Source: Borborobacter arsenicus (GTDB lineage: Bacteria > Pseudomonadota > Alphaproteobacteria > Rhizobiales > Rhizobiaceae). Taken from it: a DNA stretch of 50,843 bases. Positions within the stretch are counted from its first letter, which is position 1; each line of letters begins with the position of its first letter. The notes under the pieces were generated by a model. It was not told the origin of the DNA. It searched no databases and saw only the letters and a program-made list of their open reading frames with translations. Below are positions 1-8,852 of this stretch, in pieces. The translations under genes were made by a program, and so were the position numbers. The stretch spans positions 281-51,123 of the forward strand of contig NZ_ML133514.1 in assembly GCF_003934165.1 (NCBI RefSeq). Reading direction: 5' to 3'.

Positions 1-248
1 TCGCCCGCAAATTCGTTGACCGCCAAGCCGGCGGCAGCGGTCGGTTTAGTCCCCTCGGGCCATGGATCGGCTTTAGCAATATTGACTGTTGGCAGCCAAG
101 TTGGATTGGGTGGCGGCAACTTCGGATTTGGCCCATAACCGTCTTCGATCGCGACGGTTGCCTGCTCCTGAGATCGCAAGAGGGCCGCACAACCTGCCAT
201 CAAGAAGAGGGCTATGACCCCAAGTACAAAGCCAAGAAGGTTTTTCAT
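1..248 (-). CDS. PQQ-type sorbosone/glucose dehydrogenase-like lipoprotein (N-terminus only)
   Basis: Partial gene: about 82 codons are present and the rest lies left of the window. The N-terminus is a lipoprotein signal, a short Lys/Asn start followed by a hydrophobic stretch ending in a lipobox (L-M-A-G-C, Cys at residue 20), so the mature protein should be lipid-anchored outside the inner membrane. After it comes the segment GYGPNPKLPPPNPTWLPTVN and then a WPEG...PTAAAGLAVN stretch, which I recognise as the conserved entry into the beta-propeller of the L-sorbosone dehydrogenase family (soluble-glucose-dehydrogenase-like, PQQ-dependent). The catalytic part is outside the window, so activity cannot be judged. 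No operon partner is visible upstream of it within the window. Confidence 0.75.
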   Translation of the reverse strand, partial: MKNLLGFVLGVIALFLMAGCAALLRSQEQATVAIEDGYGPNPKLPPPNPTWLPTVNIAKADPWPEGTKPTAAAGLAVNEFAG

Positions 249-857
249 AAGTCGCACCAAGCAGCCGTTGTCATACCCGAACGCAGTTAAAGCTCACAGG
301 TTGCGGCGGCGGATTCGATCGAGCCTCATGCGCCCCTATTATCAAATAGACCGCTTATATCGTTGCTAGGTGCGTGCCGTGTCCGCCTGGCATGCGCCTG
401 CCGACACCTTAGCTCCATAGTCGTGCGGCCTTGTCGCTGATCCCTTTCTTTTTATTTAGAGGCGATGTCCCGCTCATCATTGCGAAGCGGCAGCGCCGCC
501 GCGTCGGCCGGCAAGAACGATCTTATCGGCCGGCAGGACGATCTACCGCAAGGATTCCTACCTCGCGAACCTGATCACGGCGGCGGAGGAACGGAACTCG
601 TCCGCCAGCTTCAGCATCTGCCGTTCAAACCGTTCGACTTTCACGGCCATCTTGCGAACCGCCGCATGGTAGGCTTCGGTCTTCGTTACGATTATGACCG
701 TCGGACGGTGGTCGAGGCACAGCCGATTCCGGATCAAAAAGCTGCAACACATCCTGCTGCGAGTAACGGCACAGGACAGCACCGTCACCTTCGATGCGAA
801 ACCGCCAAGGTGATTTCCACCAGCCTTCGCGATGAACGAAGGCCCGACATCCTCAAT
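249..857. other. Gene-poor interval
   Basis: About 600 bases between the start of the lipoprotein gene and the end of the cupin gene. The part next to 248 must hold the promoter of the lipoprotein gene. A minus-strand open frame at 558-788 (76 codons, Arg/Cys-rich first half, helical second half) has no recognisable family, no clear ribosome binding site and no operon partner; a longer plus-strand frame across the same bases is compositionally implausible. I see no convincing gene, repeat or RNA. Confidence 0.5.
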
Positions 858-1160
858 TCATTTCGGCGCGGCCGAGGCCTTCAGTTCGATCTCGACGAAG
901 GCAATCTCGGCGTTGGTGTCATTGATGATGTTGTGCTCGGTGCATTTCGGCCGGGCATAGCTGACGGCCGCGGCGATCGGGTAGGCAGCGCGGCCGCCGC
1001 CATGGGTTTCGACCGTCAGCGTGCCGCCCTGAACCGGCACCACTACATAGTCGAACTCATGAATATGCCAGCCGGTTTCCGTGGAAGGAGGAAATCGCCA
1101 TAGCGTGACGCGCACGGCGTCGTCCTCATGCTGGAGTTCGGCGATAGCCGGTTCAGTCAT
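858..1160 (-). CDS. Small cupin-domain protein
   Basis: A 100-residue single-domain cupin. The first cupin motif is visible as GWHIHEFDYVVVPVQGG (two His and a later acidic residue as likely metal ligands), followed by beta-strand-rich sequence. An upstream in-frame ATG at 1172 exists, but GGAG lies 7 bases before the ATG at 1160, which decides the start. It is the last gene of the minus-strand liv/hyu operon, about 115 bases after the M20 gene. Small cupins of this kind at the end of catabolic operons often bind a metal or a pathway ligand, or assist an isomerisation; nothing here fixes the reaction. Confidence 0.8.
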   Translation of the reverse strand: MTEPAIAELQHEDDAVRVTLWRFPPSTETGWHIHEFDYVVVPVQGGTLTVETHGGGRAAYPIAAAVSYARPKCTEHNIINDTNAEIAFVEIELKASAAPK

Positions 1161-1277
1161 GGTTTTCTCCATTGTTTGTCCACCAATCCTGGGAGGGCAA
1201 GCTGTCCACTTCGCCGATCGCCAGCTGTGAAAGCAGAGGCGTTAAGTCTGACCTTTTGCGCGAGCGCCCGCGCCTGT

Positions 1278-2459
1278 TCAGCCCAGCGCCCGTTCATTGA
1301 ACGCGGCCGAAGTCAGCATGGCGTGGAAAAGTGCTGCGCGCGGCGCGATGGTTGAGAACAGGATATGCTCGTGCAGCGCATGCGCGCCGGCGCCATTGCA
1401 GCCCAGCCCATCGAGGACGGGCTTGCCGAGAGCGGCGGCAAAGTTGCCGTCCGAGACGCCGCCGCGCGTGGTCTCGCCGAGTTCCAGTCCGAGTTCCCGC
1501 CCCAGCTCGCACGTCGCCTCGTAAAGCTTCACGACCGCACCCGAACGCTGGAACGGCGGACGGTTGAGGCCGCCCTCAACCTCCAGCGTGATGTCCTTGC
1601 CTTTGGCAGTACGCGCTAGCATTGCCGCGATATGGCGCTCTGCCGTTTCCATGTCGTTGGCGCGCATATCGACGTCGATGGCGGCAAAGTCCGGCACGAC
1701 ATTGGCGCGTGTGCCGCCATTGACCGTGCCGACATTGAAGGTCGCAGCCGTTTCGGTCTCGTTCAGGGCCTCGATCTCGACGATGTGGCGGGCGATCTCG
1801 AGGATGGCGCTGCGGCCGTCGAACAGGTTACCGCCGGCGTGAGCCGAGACGCCGCGCGCCGTCAGGCGGAACCTGCCCCAGCCCTTGCGAGCGGTGATGA
1901 GGGTGCCGGGTGCTTCGAAGGAGGGCTCCGGCACCAGAACAAAGGCTGCGGCTGCGGCAAGCTCCTCGATCTTGGCGCGCGAGGTGATGCTGCCGATTTC
2001 CTCGTCGCCGTTGAGATAGACCGTGATCGGTCGCGGCGGCACGATGCCGGCGGCGGCGATGCGGCGCAGCGCCTCGGTGGCGAGGAACGAGCCTGCCTTC
2101 ATATCGAAGATGCCCGGACCATAGATGCGGTCGCCCTCGTAGCGCACCGGGCGTTTTTCCAGCGTGCCGGCGTCCCACACCGTGTCGATGTGGCCCATCA
2201 ATAGCGCCGGCGCGCCCACAGCACCGGCTGGCGCATAGTGCAGCACGAGCTGGCCGCCGCAACCATTCCTGCCGGGAATACGCTCGACAGTGATCGGAAG
2301 GCCGGCGAAGGATTCGACGACATGGTCGAGTAGGAGCTCGATCAAATCGGGCCGGTCGGACGGCGTCTCGAACTCCACCCAGCGGATGATACCGGCGGCA
2401 AGCGCCTCGGCATCGAAGGTCTCGGGCTTCGGCAGGTTGTTCTCAAATGGTGCTAACAT
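1278..2459 (-). CDS. M20-family metallo-amidohydrolase (carboxypeptidase G2/ArgE-like)
   Basis: 393 residues, usual length for a di-zinc M20 hydrolase. Zinc-site motifs are intact: GHID with His90 and Asp92, the bridging Asp119 in GIFDMKAG, the catalytic Glu pair 153-154 in NGDEEIGS, the VPEP segment, and a C-terminal His in the GAHALHEHI region. A dimerisation domain lies between the two catalytic halves. The family cleaves amide bonds of N-acylated, N-carbamoylated or peptidic amino acids. It follows the hydantoinase pair by about 45 bases, so it probably acts on the linear product of ring opening or on an N-acyl amino acid. A second M20 gene of similar architecture lies at 14056-15213 beyond the regulator. 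Confidence 0.88.
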   Translation of the reverse strand: MLAPFENNLPKPETFDAEALAAGIIRWVEFETPSDRPDLIELLLDHVVESFAGLPITVERIPGRNGCGGQLVLHYAPAGAVGAPALLMGHIDTVWDAGTLEKRPVRYEGDRIYGPGIFDMKAGSFLATEALRRIAAAGIVPPRPITVYLNGDEEIGSITSRAKIEELAAAAAFVLVPEPSFEAPGTLITARKGWGRFRLTARGVSAHAGGNLFDGRSAILEIARHIVEIEALNETETAATFNVGTVNGGTRANVVPDFAAIDVDMRANDMETAERHIAAMLARTAKGKDITLEVEGGLNRPPFQRSGAVVKLYEATCELGRELGLELGETTRGGVSDGNFAAALGKPVLDGLGCNGAGAHALHEHILFSTIAPRAALFHAMLTSAAFNERALG

Positions 2460-2504
2460 GGTTGGATACCGTCTTGGGAGGCTGGAAGGGAAAGCGATGC
2501 TCGG

Positions 2505-4187
2505 TCAGGCGGGCGCGTCGGCTTCGAAGGCATAGATCTCGCGCGCGGCGCGGACGGAAGTCATGCCGTCTTCGAGATCGCGGGCGACGGCTTCGCGGTC
2601 GCGCATATGCGGCGCGCCCCAGCCGCCGCCGCCGGGCAACCTGATCTCGACGACATCGCCCTTGCGCAATGGGAAGGTGCTGGTGGCGCCGAGCTTAATT
2701 GTCTCGCCGTCGCGCAAGACCTCGAGATGCGCCGGCATTCCGTCGCATGCGCCTTCCCGCCCTTGCGGGCGCAGCCTGAAGCGGTCGGAATACAGGCTGA
2801 GCGTCACATCGTCGGTGAGGATGCGGTAGCGCCGGAAAATACCCATGCCGCCGTTGAACGCACCCTCGCCCCACGAATCCTGGATCAGCCCGAAAGCCTC
2901 GATGCGGACATGCGGGTTGAGCTGTTCGATGGATTCGGTGGGCGTCAGCCGGCAGGAGGACAGGACATGGTCGGTTGCGTGAATGCCGTCATAATCCTTG
3001 GCGCCGCCCCAGCCGCCGCCGAGTACGTCGAGATGGATCGCCATCTTTCCCTGCGGCGGCGCATAGGCGAGGAAGAAGCCGGTGGTCGAGTTCGCACCCT
3101 GCCCCGGCACACGTCCGCGAATGATCTTGCCCAGTGCGTCGTGCACGGCATCGAGCGCGCGACAGGCCGCCGTGGCGCGGGCACGCACCGGCGCGCCCTT
3201 GCGCGGGTTGAGAAGCGTTCCCTCGGGAATGACGATCCTGAGCGGCCGGTTACAGCCGTCATTCGCAGGCATCCCGGTATCGTTGAGGATGCTGCGCAGC
3301 GCCGTCACCGCGCCGGCGACGGAACTAGCCAGCGGCGAGTTGAACATCGAGCGTACCTGCGGGTCCGTGCCGGTGAAATCCATCTCGGCCTCGGCGCCGC
3401 GGATTGTGACGGTGACGAAGATGCGGATCGGCTTGGCGTCCTCCGACAGACCGTCGCCGTCAAGGAAAGATTCGCCCGTCCAAACGCCGTCAGGAATGTC
3501 GGAAATCGCCGCACGCATGCGCCGCTCGGAATAGTCGAGCGCCCCGGCCATGGCCGCGCGCACGGTCGGCGCGCCATAGCGCCGGGCAAGATCAAGTACG
3601 CGGGTCGCGCCGGTCTGGTTGGCGGCAAATTGCGCATCGACGTCGCCCATGCCGATGACGGGCGTCCGGACATTGGCGAAGATCAGCCGTTCGGCCATGC
3701 CGCCGTTCCAGTCGCGGCTGCGCTCCAGCAGCAGCGGCGGGATGATGAGCCCTTCCTGTATCAGCTCGGTCGCGCCGGTGTTGACGCCTGCCGCCCCACC
3801 GCCGATGTCTAGATGGTGCGCGGTGCTGCCGCTCCAGCCCAGAAGCTCTCCTTCATGGAAGATCGGCGTGAACAGGATGATGTCGTTCAAGTGCTGGCCG
3901 CCGCTGTAGGGATCGTTCATGATGATGAAGTGATCCGGACCGACCTGCGACAGGTCGAGCTGTCGTGCCGCCGCAGCGAAGGAGGCACCGAGCGCTGCCG
4001 TCTGCATCGGAATCATTTCGGCCTGGGCAACGACGTTGCCCTGCGCGTCGAGGAGCGCCGTTGAGCAGTCGCGCGCCTCGCGCACCACCGCCGAGAATGC
4101 CGAGCGGATCAGGTTGGCGGCCATTTCGTCCGAAGCGGACTGCAAGGCCCGTGCCATGATGTTCAAAAGCGTCGGGTCGTTGCTCAT
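2505..4187 (-). CDS. hyuB: Hydantoinase/oxoprolinase subunit B (HyuB family)
   Basis: 560 residues, full length for HyuB. Family signatures seen: NDPYSGGQHLNDIILFTPIF near residues 90-110, a DFTGTDPQ segment around 275, and a Gly-rich C-terminal run (RLPGGGGWGAP) typical of the subunit. With subunit A it forms an ATP-dependent ring-opening enzyme acting on 5-oxoproline, hydantoins or related cyclic amides; some members are acetone or acetophenone carboxylase relatives. The start codon overlaps the stop of hyuA by four bases (ATGA at 4184-4187), so the two are translationally coupled and should be made in equal amount. The exact substrate cannot be read from sequence. Confidence 0.92.
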   Translation of the reverse strand: MSNDPTLLNIMARALQSASDEMAANLIRSAFSAVVREARDCSTALLDAQGNVVAQAEMIPMQTAALGASFAAAARQLDLSQVGPDHFIIMNDPYSGGQHLNDIILFTPIFHEGELLGWSGSTAHHLDIGGGAAGVNTGATELIQEGLIIPPLLLERSRDWNGGMAERLIFANVRTPVIGMGDVDAQFAANQTGATRVLDLARRYGAPTVRAAMAGALDYSERRMRAAISDIPDGVWTGESFLDGDGLSEDAKPIRIFVTVTIRGAEAEMDFTGTDPQVRSMFNSPLASSVAGAVTALRSILNDTGMPANDGCNRPLRIVIPEGTLLNPRKGAPVRARATAACRALDAVHDALGKIIRGRVPGQGANSTTGFFLAYAPPQGKMAIHLDVLGGGWGGAKDYDGIHATDHVLSSCRLTPTESIEQLNPHVRIEAFGLIQDSWGEGAFNGGMGIFRRYRILTDDVTLSLYSDRFRLRPQGREGACDGMPAHLEVLRDGETIKLGATSTFPLRKGDVVEIRLPGGGGWGAPHMRDREAVARDLEDGMTSVRAAREIYAFEADAPA

Positions 4188-6205
4188 TCTACATCCACCA
4201 TCATCAGGTCACCGCTCGGCAGGCACTCGACCTCCCAGCCTGGAGGAACGAAAGTGGTCGATGTCGGCTCGCCGAGCACAGCCGGACCGGCCAGTCTCTG
4301 GCCCGGCAGCAACGTGTCGCGGGTAAGCGAGACGCCGGAAACGCGCCGGCCGTCGATGGCGATCTCGATGGGGTGCGCAGCCTTGCCGGTTCCGCTGGGA
4401 AGCGGCGTTTCGACCTGGATGCCCGAGTGGGCGATGATGCGGATTCGGTAGGAAACGACCTCGACGCCGAGGGCGGCGCGCGCATAGCCGTAGCGGCTGC
4501 GATGCTCGGCCTCGAACAGTTCGCGCAGCGCGGCCGGATCGAGCGCCGTCGTGTCGGTCCATATCGTCAGCTCGAACGCCTGGCCGGCGTAACGCATGTC
4601 GATGCCGACCGAGAGTTCGTAGGTGTCCTGCGCAAGGCCGTTCTCCTGTGCGACGAACGCCGCGCGCGCGGAGAGCGCCTCGATGCGGGCAGCGTCGAGC
4701 GACCCCTCGTCCAGCGCATGCAGATCGCTGACCGCCGCATCGATCATGGTGTCGGCTATGAGCAGGCCGAGGGCACTGGCAATGCCAGGTGACCACGGGA
4801 CCAGAACGCGGCGGATACCGAGTTCACGCGCAACCATAGCAGCGTGAAGCGGCCCACCGCCGCCGAATGCGACGATTGTGAAGTCGCGCGGATCGATGCC
4901 GCGGCTGGTCGAGATCAGCCGCACCGCGCTCGCCATGTTGCTATTGACGATACGCAGAATGGAATCGGCTGCGGCTTCCGGACCGCCGGCCAGGCCAAGG
5001 CCGGCAAGAGCCTCGCGCGCAGCATCGGCGGCAAGGGCCATGCGGCCGCCGAAAAAATTGTCCGGCTGCAGCAAGCCGGCGACGACCTGCGCATCGGTGA
5101 CGGTCGGGCGCTCGCCGCCCCGTCCGTAACAGACGGGACCGGGCAGCGCGCCGGCGCTTTCGGGGCCGACCGACAGGAAGCCGCCACGGTCGATGGCCGC
5201 AATGCTGCCGCCGCCAGCGCCTATGGTGCCCATGTCGATGACGGCGGTCCGGATCGGCAGGCCGTCGATCTTGAGTTCGGTCACGGTGCTGGCGATGAGG
5301 CCGGGCGCGATGGCGACGTCGGTCGAGGTGCCGCCCATGTCGAGGGTGATGATGTCGTTGAGGCCGTTGCGGGCCGCTAGCCAGACCGCCGCGCGCACGC
5401 CGGCGGCCGGTCCGGACAGCAACATACGCACGGCGTTGTCGCCGGCGGCGTGGGCTGACATCACACCGCCGTTCGACTGCATGATGCGCAGCACGCCGTC
5501 ATAACCCTGCTCGCGCAGGCCGGCGTCGAGCCGGTCGATATAGGCTTTGACCGCAGGGCCGACGAAAGCGTTGACGACCGTGGTGACGCTGCGCTCATAC
5601 TCGCGGAACTCGGGCGAAACCTCGTGGCTGGCAAAGACCGCGACCCGCGGCGCACGCTCGCGGATCATGGCGGCCAACGCCCTCTCATGTGCGGGGTTGG
5701 CGTAGGCATGCAGCAGGCTGATGGCGATGCCGTCCACGCCCTGCCGCAGGAACGTCTCCACCTCGCGCCAGGCCTGGTCCAGATCGAGGGCCTCGATAAC
5801 GGAACCATCCGGCCCCATCCGCTCGCGCACCTCGCGGATCATACCGCGCCGGATCGGCGGCTTGGGGTGCACGTAGCGCATGTTGTAAATGTCGTGGTCG
5901 CGGTCGGCCCGGCCCAGGATGACGACGTCGCGGAAGCCGGCCGTCGTCAGCAGGCCGGTGGCGCTGCCCTTGCGCATGATGAGCGCGTTGGTGGCAATGG
6001 TGGAGCCGTGCGTGACCTGCTCGATGCCGGCCAGGTCGATCCCGGCCTCGTCGACGATGTTCAGCACTGCTTCATGGATCGCCTTTGGCGTCGAAGGTGT
6101 CTTCCCGGTGTGAAGCACCCCTTCGGCATCGGCCCAGACCATATCGGTGAAGGTGCCGCCGATTTCGACGCCGATGCGGTTGCCGGCGGATTCTCGTCCT
6201 GCCAT
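4184..6205 (-). CDS. hyuA: Hydantoinase/oxoprolinase subunit A (HyuA family)
   Basis: 673 residues from the ATG at 6205, which has GAGGAA about 9 bases upstream; a TTG at 6274 would extend the frame but lacks support. The N-terminal ATPase fold is visible as GVEIGGTFTDMVW, and the second phosphate/adenosine motifs as LSGPAAGVRAA and DMGGTSTDVA, the hallmark of the ASKHA-type A subunit. It supplies ATP-dependent activation of a cyclic amide carbonyl, which the HyuAB complex then opens. It lies between livG upstream and hyuB downstream in the same operon, so the ring compound or a product derived from it probably enters through the Liv-type importer. Confidence 0.93.
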   Translation of the reverse strand: MAGRESAGNRIGVEIGGTFTDMVWADAEGVLHTGKTPSTPKAIHEAVLNIVDEAGIDLAGIEQVTHGSTIATNALIMRKGSATGLLTTAGFRDVVILGRADRDHDIYNMRYVHPKPPIRRGMIREVRERMGPDGSVIEALDLDQAWREVETFLRQGVDGIAISLLHAYANPAHERALAAMIRERAPRVAVFASHEVSPEFREYERSVTTVVNAFVGPAVKAYIDRLDAGLREQGYDGVLRIMQSNGGVMSAHAAGDNAVRMLLSGPAAGVRAAVWLAARNGLNDIITLDMGGTSTDVAIAPGLIASTVTELKIDGLPIRTAVIDMGTIGAGGGSIAAIDRGGFLSVGPESAGALPGPVCYGRGGERPTVTDAQVVAGLLQPDNFFGGRMALAADAAREALAGLGLAGGPEAAADSILRIVNSNMASAVRLISTSRGIDPRDFTIVAFGGGGPLHAAMVARELGIRRVLVPWSPGIASALGLLIADTMIDAAVSDLHALDEGSLDAARIEALSARAAFVAQENGLAQDTYELSVGIDMRYAGQAFELTIWTDTTALDPAALRELFEAEHRSRYGYARAALGVEVVSYRIRIIAHSGIQVETPLPSGTGKAAHPIEIAIDGRRVSGVSLTRDTLLPGQRLAGPAVLGEPTSTTFVPPGWEVECLPSGDLMMVDVE

Positions 6206-6254
6206 CAGTCGAACTTCCTCACGAACAGACGATGAAGGGGAGCAGGCGAAGCCG

Positions 6255-6992
6255 TCAGGCAGCCGGCTCCTCAATGGGCGCGCCGAGATAGGCGGTGATC
6301 ACGTTGGGGTTGGAGACCACTTCGGCAGGCGTGCCTTCGGCGATCTTGCGGCCGGCGTCGATGACGAGAATGCGGTCGCAGATGCTGGTCACCGCCTTCA
6401 TGTCGTGCTCGACGAGCCAGACTGTGATGCCCTTGCCGCGGACGTTGCGTAGGCAGTTGACCATTTCCTGCGTCTCGGTCGGGTTGAGGCCAGCGCATGG
6501 CTCGTCGGCGAGCAGAAGGCTTGGCCGCGTGGCGATGGCGCGGGCGATCTCCAGCTTGCGCAGCGTGCCGACGGTCAGCCCCTCGGCGGTGCGGTCGGCG
6601 ATATCGGCGATGCCGGTGATTGCCAGCGCTTCGTCGACTACCTTTTCATGATCCACCTTTTCCGGCCGACCGAATATCGCGCCGACGCGGATGTTCTCGC
6701 GAACGGTAAGCGCCGGGAACGGCTTGGAGATCTGGAAGGCGCGGGCGATGCCCATCTGATTGCGGCGATAAGTAGGAATACCGGCAAGCGAAGTTCCCTT
6801 GAAGCGGATTTCGCCGCCGGTCAGGTCGTAATAGCCCGTGATGAGGTTGAACAGCGTCGACTTGCCGGCGCCATTGGGGCCGATCAGGCCGTAGATCGAG
6901 CCGGCCGGGATATCGAAATCGACATTGTCGGTGGCCGTCAAGCCGGCGAAATGCTTGACTACGCCGCGACCGGAAAGAATGATTTCGTTCAT
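6255..6992 (-). CDS. livG: Branched-chain-type ABC importer ATPase (LivG-like)
   Basis: 245 residues. Walker A is GPNGAGKSTLFN, Walker B is LLLADEP, and the switch His lies in VEHDMK. The ABC signature is unusual: LTVGT instead of LSGGQ/LSYGE, in the segment before RKLEIARAIA. That variation occurs in some Liv-type ATPases specialised for amides and aromatic acids, but I cannot say how common it is. It is one of two ATPases of the importer (the other is at 12195-12950) and follows the permease gene livM by three bases. It acts on the inner face of the cytoplasmic membrane. Confidence 0.92.
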   Translation of the reverse strand: MNEIILSGRGVVKHFAGLTATDNVDFDIPAGSIYGLIGPNGAGKSTLFNLITGYYDLTGGEIRFKGTSLAGIPTYRRNQMGIARAFQISKPFPALTVRENIRVGAIFGRPEKVDHEKVVDEALAITGIADIADRTAEGLTVGTLRKLEIARAIATRPSLLLADEPCAGLNPTETQEMVNCLRNVRGKGITVWLVEHDMKAVTSICDRILVIDAGRKIAEGTPAEVVSNPNVITAYLGAPIEEPAA

Positions 6993-6995
6993 GGC

Positions 6996-7967
6996 CTAGG
7001 CCTCCACGCTCTTCCGGACCGCCGCGCGTCCGGCGAACTTCTGCTTCAGCGCTCCAAGTATGCCGCCCGGCACCAGAAGGATGATAGCGACGACGAGCGC
7101 ACCCGTTATTAGCAGGTGGATGTCGAGGAAGCGTGACAACAGCACCTGCGTCAGGAACAGCATCACGGCGGTGCCGATGACCGGTCCGAACAGGGTGCCG
7201 ATGCCGCCGATCAGGCAGAACACGATCATGTTGAGACTGAAATCGAGGCGGAAGACGGTGTAGGTTGTGAAATAGCCTACGCTGTAGCCATAGACTGCCC
7301 CTAGGATACCGACCAGCGTCGCAGACAGGACGAAAGCCAGGATCTTGTAGCGTTCGGTGGCGACGCCGAGCATCATCGCCGTATCCTCGTCTTCGCGCAC
7401 GGCAAGCAGCGCATAGCCGAAGCGCGAATTGCGCACGACGACCGAGATGATCAGGCAGGCGACGAGCAGGGCAGCGAAGATGTAGTAGAAGAAGTCTTCG
7501 GGTGGCATGCCGCCTGGCGCCGGAGCGGCGAGGAACACGCCGACGCCGCCCTGGAACCAGCGGATGTTGTTGACCAGTTCGCCGATCACTTGGCCAACGC
7601 CGAGCATGGCGATGGCGAAATAGATACCGCGCAGGCGCAGGATCGGATAGGCGATGACGAGTGCAAACAGCCCACACAGAAGCCCGGCGAACAGGATCGG
7701 CAATACCATCGAGAACGGGCCGGAGCCGATCGGGCCGATCTGGGTGACGAAATGGGCGGCAGCGAACGCCCCCATGCCGATGAAGACGGTATGGCCGAAG
7801 CTCCAGTAGCCCGAAAAGCCACCAAGGATGTTCCACGCGATGGCAAGCGCTGCCGAGAAGAAGAAAAGCTGGGCGACGCGGGTATAGAACGGCCCGATCC
7901 AGACAGGCAGGACGGCGATGACGACGATTGCGGCGAGCCCGAGAAGCAAGGCAAGAGAGCGGTTCAT
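6996..7967 (-). CDS. livM: Branched-chain-type ABC importer permease (LivM-like)
   Basis: 323 residues with multiple hydrophobic segments. The LivM family core is visible as AIAWNILGGFSGYWSFGHTV near residue 42 and the coupling region FCLIGGIGTLFGPVIGTAV near 240. It forms the membrane channel with LivH. Its start overlaps the livH stop by four bases (7964-7967), and livG begins three bases after its end, so livH, livM and livG are a coupled block. The C-terminus carries a short basic tail. Substrate specificity comes from the binding protein at 10938-12161. Confidence 0.92.
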   Translation of the reverse strand: MNRSLALLLGLAAIVVIAVLPVWIGPFYTRVAQLFFFSAALAIAWNILGGFSGYWSFGHTVFIGMGAFAAAHFVTQIGPIGSGPFSMVLPILFAGLLCGLFALVIAYPILRLRGIYFAIAMLGVGQVIGELVNNIRWFQGGVGVFLAAPAPGGMPPEDFFYYIFAALLVACLIISVVVRNSRFGYALLAVREDEDTAMMLGVATERYKILAFVLSATLVGILGAVYGYSVGYFTTYTVFRLDFSLNMIVFCLIGGIGTLFGPVIGTAVMLFLTQVLLSRFLDIHLLITGALVVAIILLVPGGILGALKQKFAGRAAVRKSVEA

Positions 7968-8839
7968 CGGCTTTCTCCGAAAGCGTTGCCCAGCAGGCCG
8001 TTGGGCCTGACCATCAGCATGACGACCAATACGAGGAACATCGCCGCCTGGGTGAGCGAGGGGCCGATATATTGGGCGGTGTAGGCATTGATCAGGCCGA
8101 GCAGCAGGCCGCCGACCAGTGCGCCGGCCGGGCTGCCGATGCCACCCAGAACCACGACGATGAAAGCGTTGAGGGTCCAGGCGACTTCGCTTGCGGCGCT
8201 GAAGGGTTGCACGATGCCGATGATGGCACCTGATGTGCCGGCGAGGGCCGCGCCGAGGCCGAAGGTCAGGCCGTGCAGGTTGCGCACGTTGAGGCCGGAA
8301 AGCTGCGCGGCGAGCGGCTGCTGGGCCGTGGCGCGGATCGCGCGGCCGAAATGCGTCTTCAACAGGATGAGCGCAAGCAGTACCAGCAGGACGAGGCTGG
8401 CACCGAGCGCGACGAGGCGTACGACGTCGATCTGCAACGGGCCGAAAGTCAGGCTGGAGAAGCTGTAGGAGGGCGTGATCGTATGCGTGTCAGGCCCGAA
8501 GACGAGTTGCAGCAGGTTGCGGCCGATCATCGCCACGCCGAAGGTGACGACCAGCGACGCCACCAGCGAGGCGCGCGAAATCGCCCACTGGATGACAGTG
8601 CGCTGATAGGCGTAGCCGACCGCAAACAGCAGCGCCCCGATCGGAAGCATGGCCAGAAGCGGGTCCATGCCCAATTTGGCGTAGAGCACCATCGCCGCAT
8701 AAGCGCCGGCGACGACAAAAATGCCATGGGTCAGGTTGACGATGCCCAGGACACCGAACACCAGCGAGAAACCGACCGCGGCGAGCGAGTATATGCCCCC
8801 CAGTACAAGGCCGTTTAGCGTCGTTTGCAGAAACAGCAT
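7964..8839 (-). CDS. livH: Branched-chain-type ABC importer permease (LivH-like)
   Basis: 291 residues from the ATG at 8839 (start sequence MLFLQTTLNGLVLGG, the standard LivH opening). An Arg-rich upstream extension to 8950 is read-through of noncoding bases and is not used. The segment GVLGIVNLTHGIFVVAGAYA and the loop VVLGGIGSPAGALVGGLLLG are LivH hallmarks. It pairs with LivM as the membrane part of the importer. It begins 13 bases after the deacetylase gene stop, consistent with one transcript. Confidence 0.92.
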   Translation of the reverse strand: MLFLQTTLNGLVLGGIYSLAAVGFSLVFGVLGIVNLTHGIFVVAGAYAAMVLYAKLGMDPLLAMLPIGALLFAVGYAYQRTVIQWAISRASLVASLVVTFGVAMIGRNLLQLVFGPDTHTITPSYSFSSLTFGPLQIDVVRLVALGASLVLLVLLALILLKTHFGRAIRATAQQPLAAQLSGLNVRNLHGLTFGLGAALAGTSGAIIGIVQPFSAASEVAWTLNAFIVVVLGGIGSPAGALVGGLLLGLINAYTAQYIGPSLTQAAMFLVLVVMLMVRPNGLLGNAFGESR

Positions 8840-8852
8840 ATCCCCTCGACCC

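Noticed and set aside
558-788. 76-codon minus-strand frame in the gene-poor interval
   Set aside because: No family, no ribosome binding site, no coupling; kept only as a remark in the interval entry.
2607-3812. 401-codon plus-strand open frame across hyuB
   Set aside because: Lies wholly inside hyuB on the opposite strand; sequence is Arg/Ala/Gly-rich without any motif.
6206-6274. N-terminal extension of hyuA from a TTG at 6274
   Set aside because: The extension reaches into the end of livG, has no homologous look, and the ATG at 6205 has a good ribosome binding site followed by the family's standard start.
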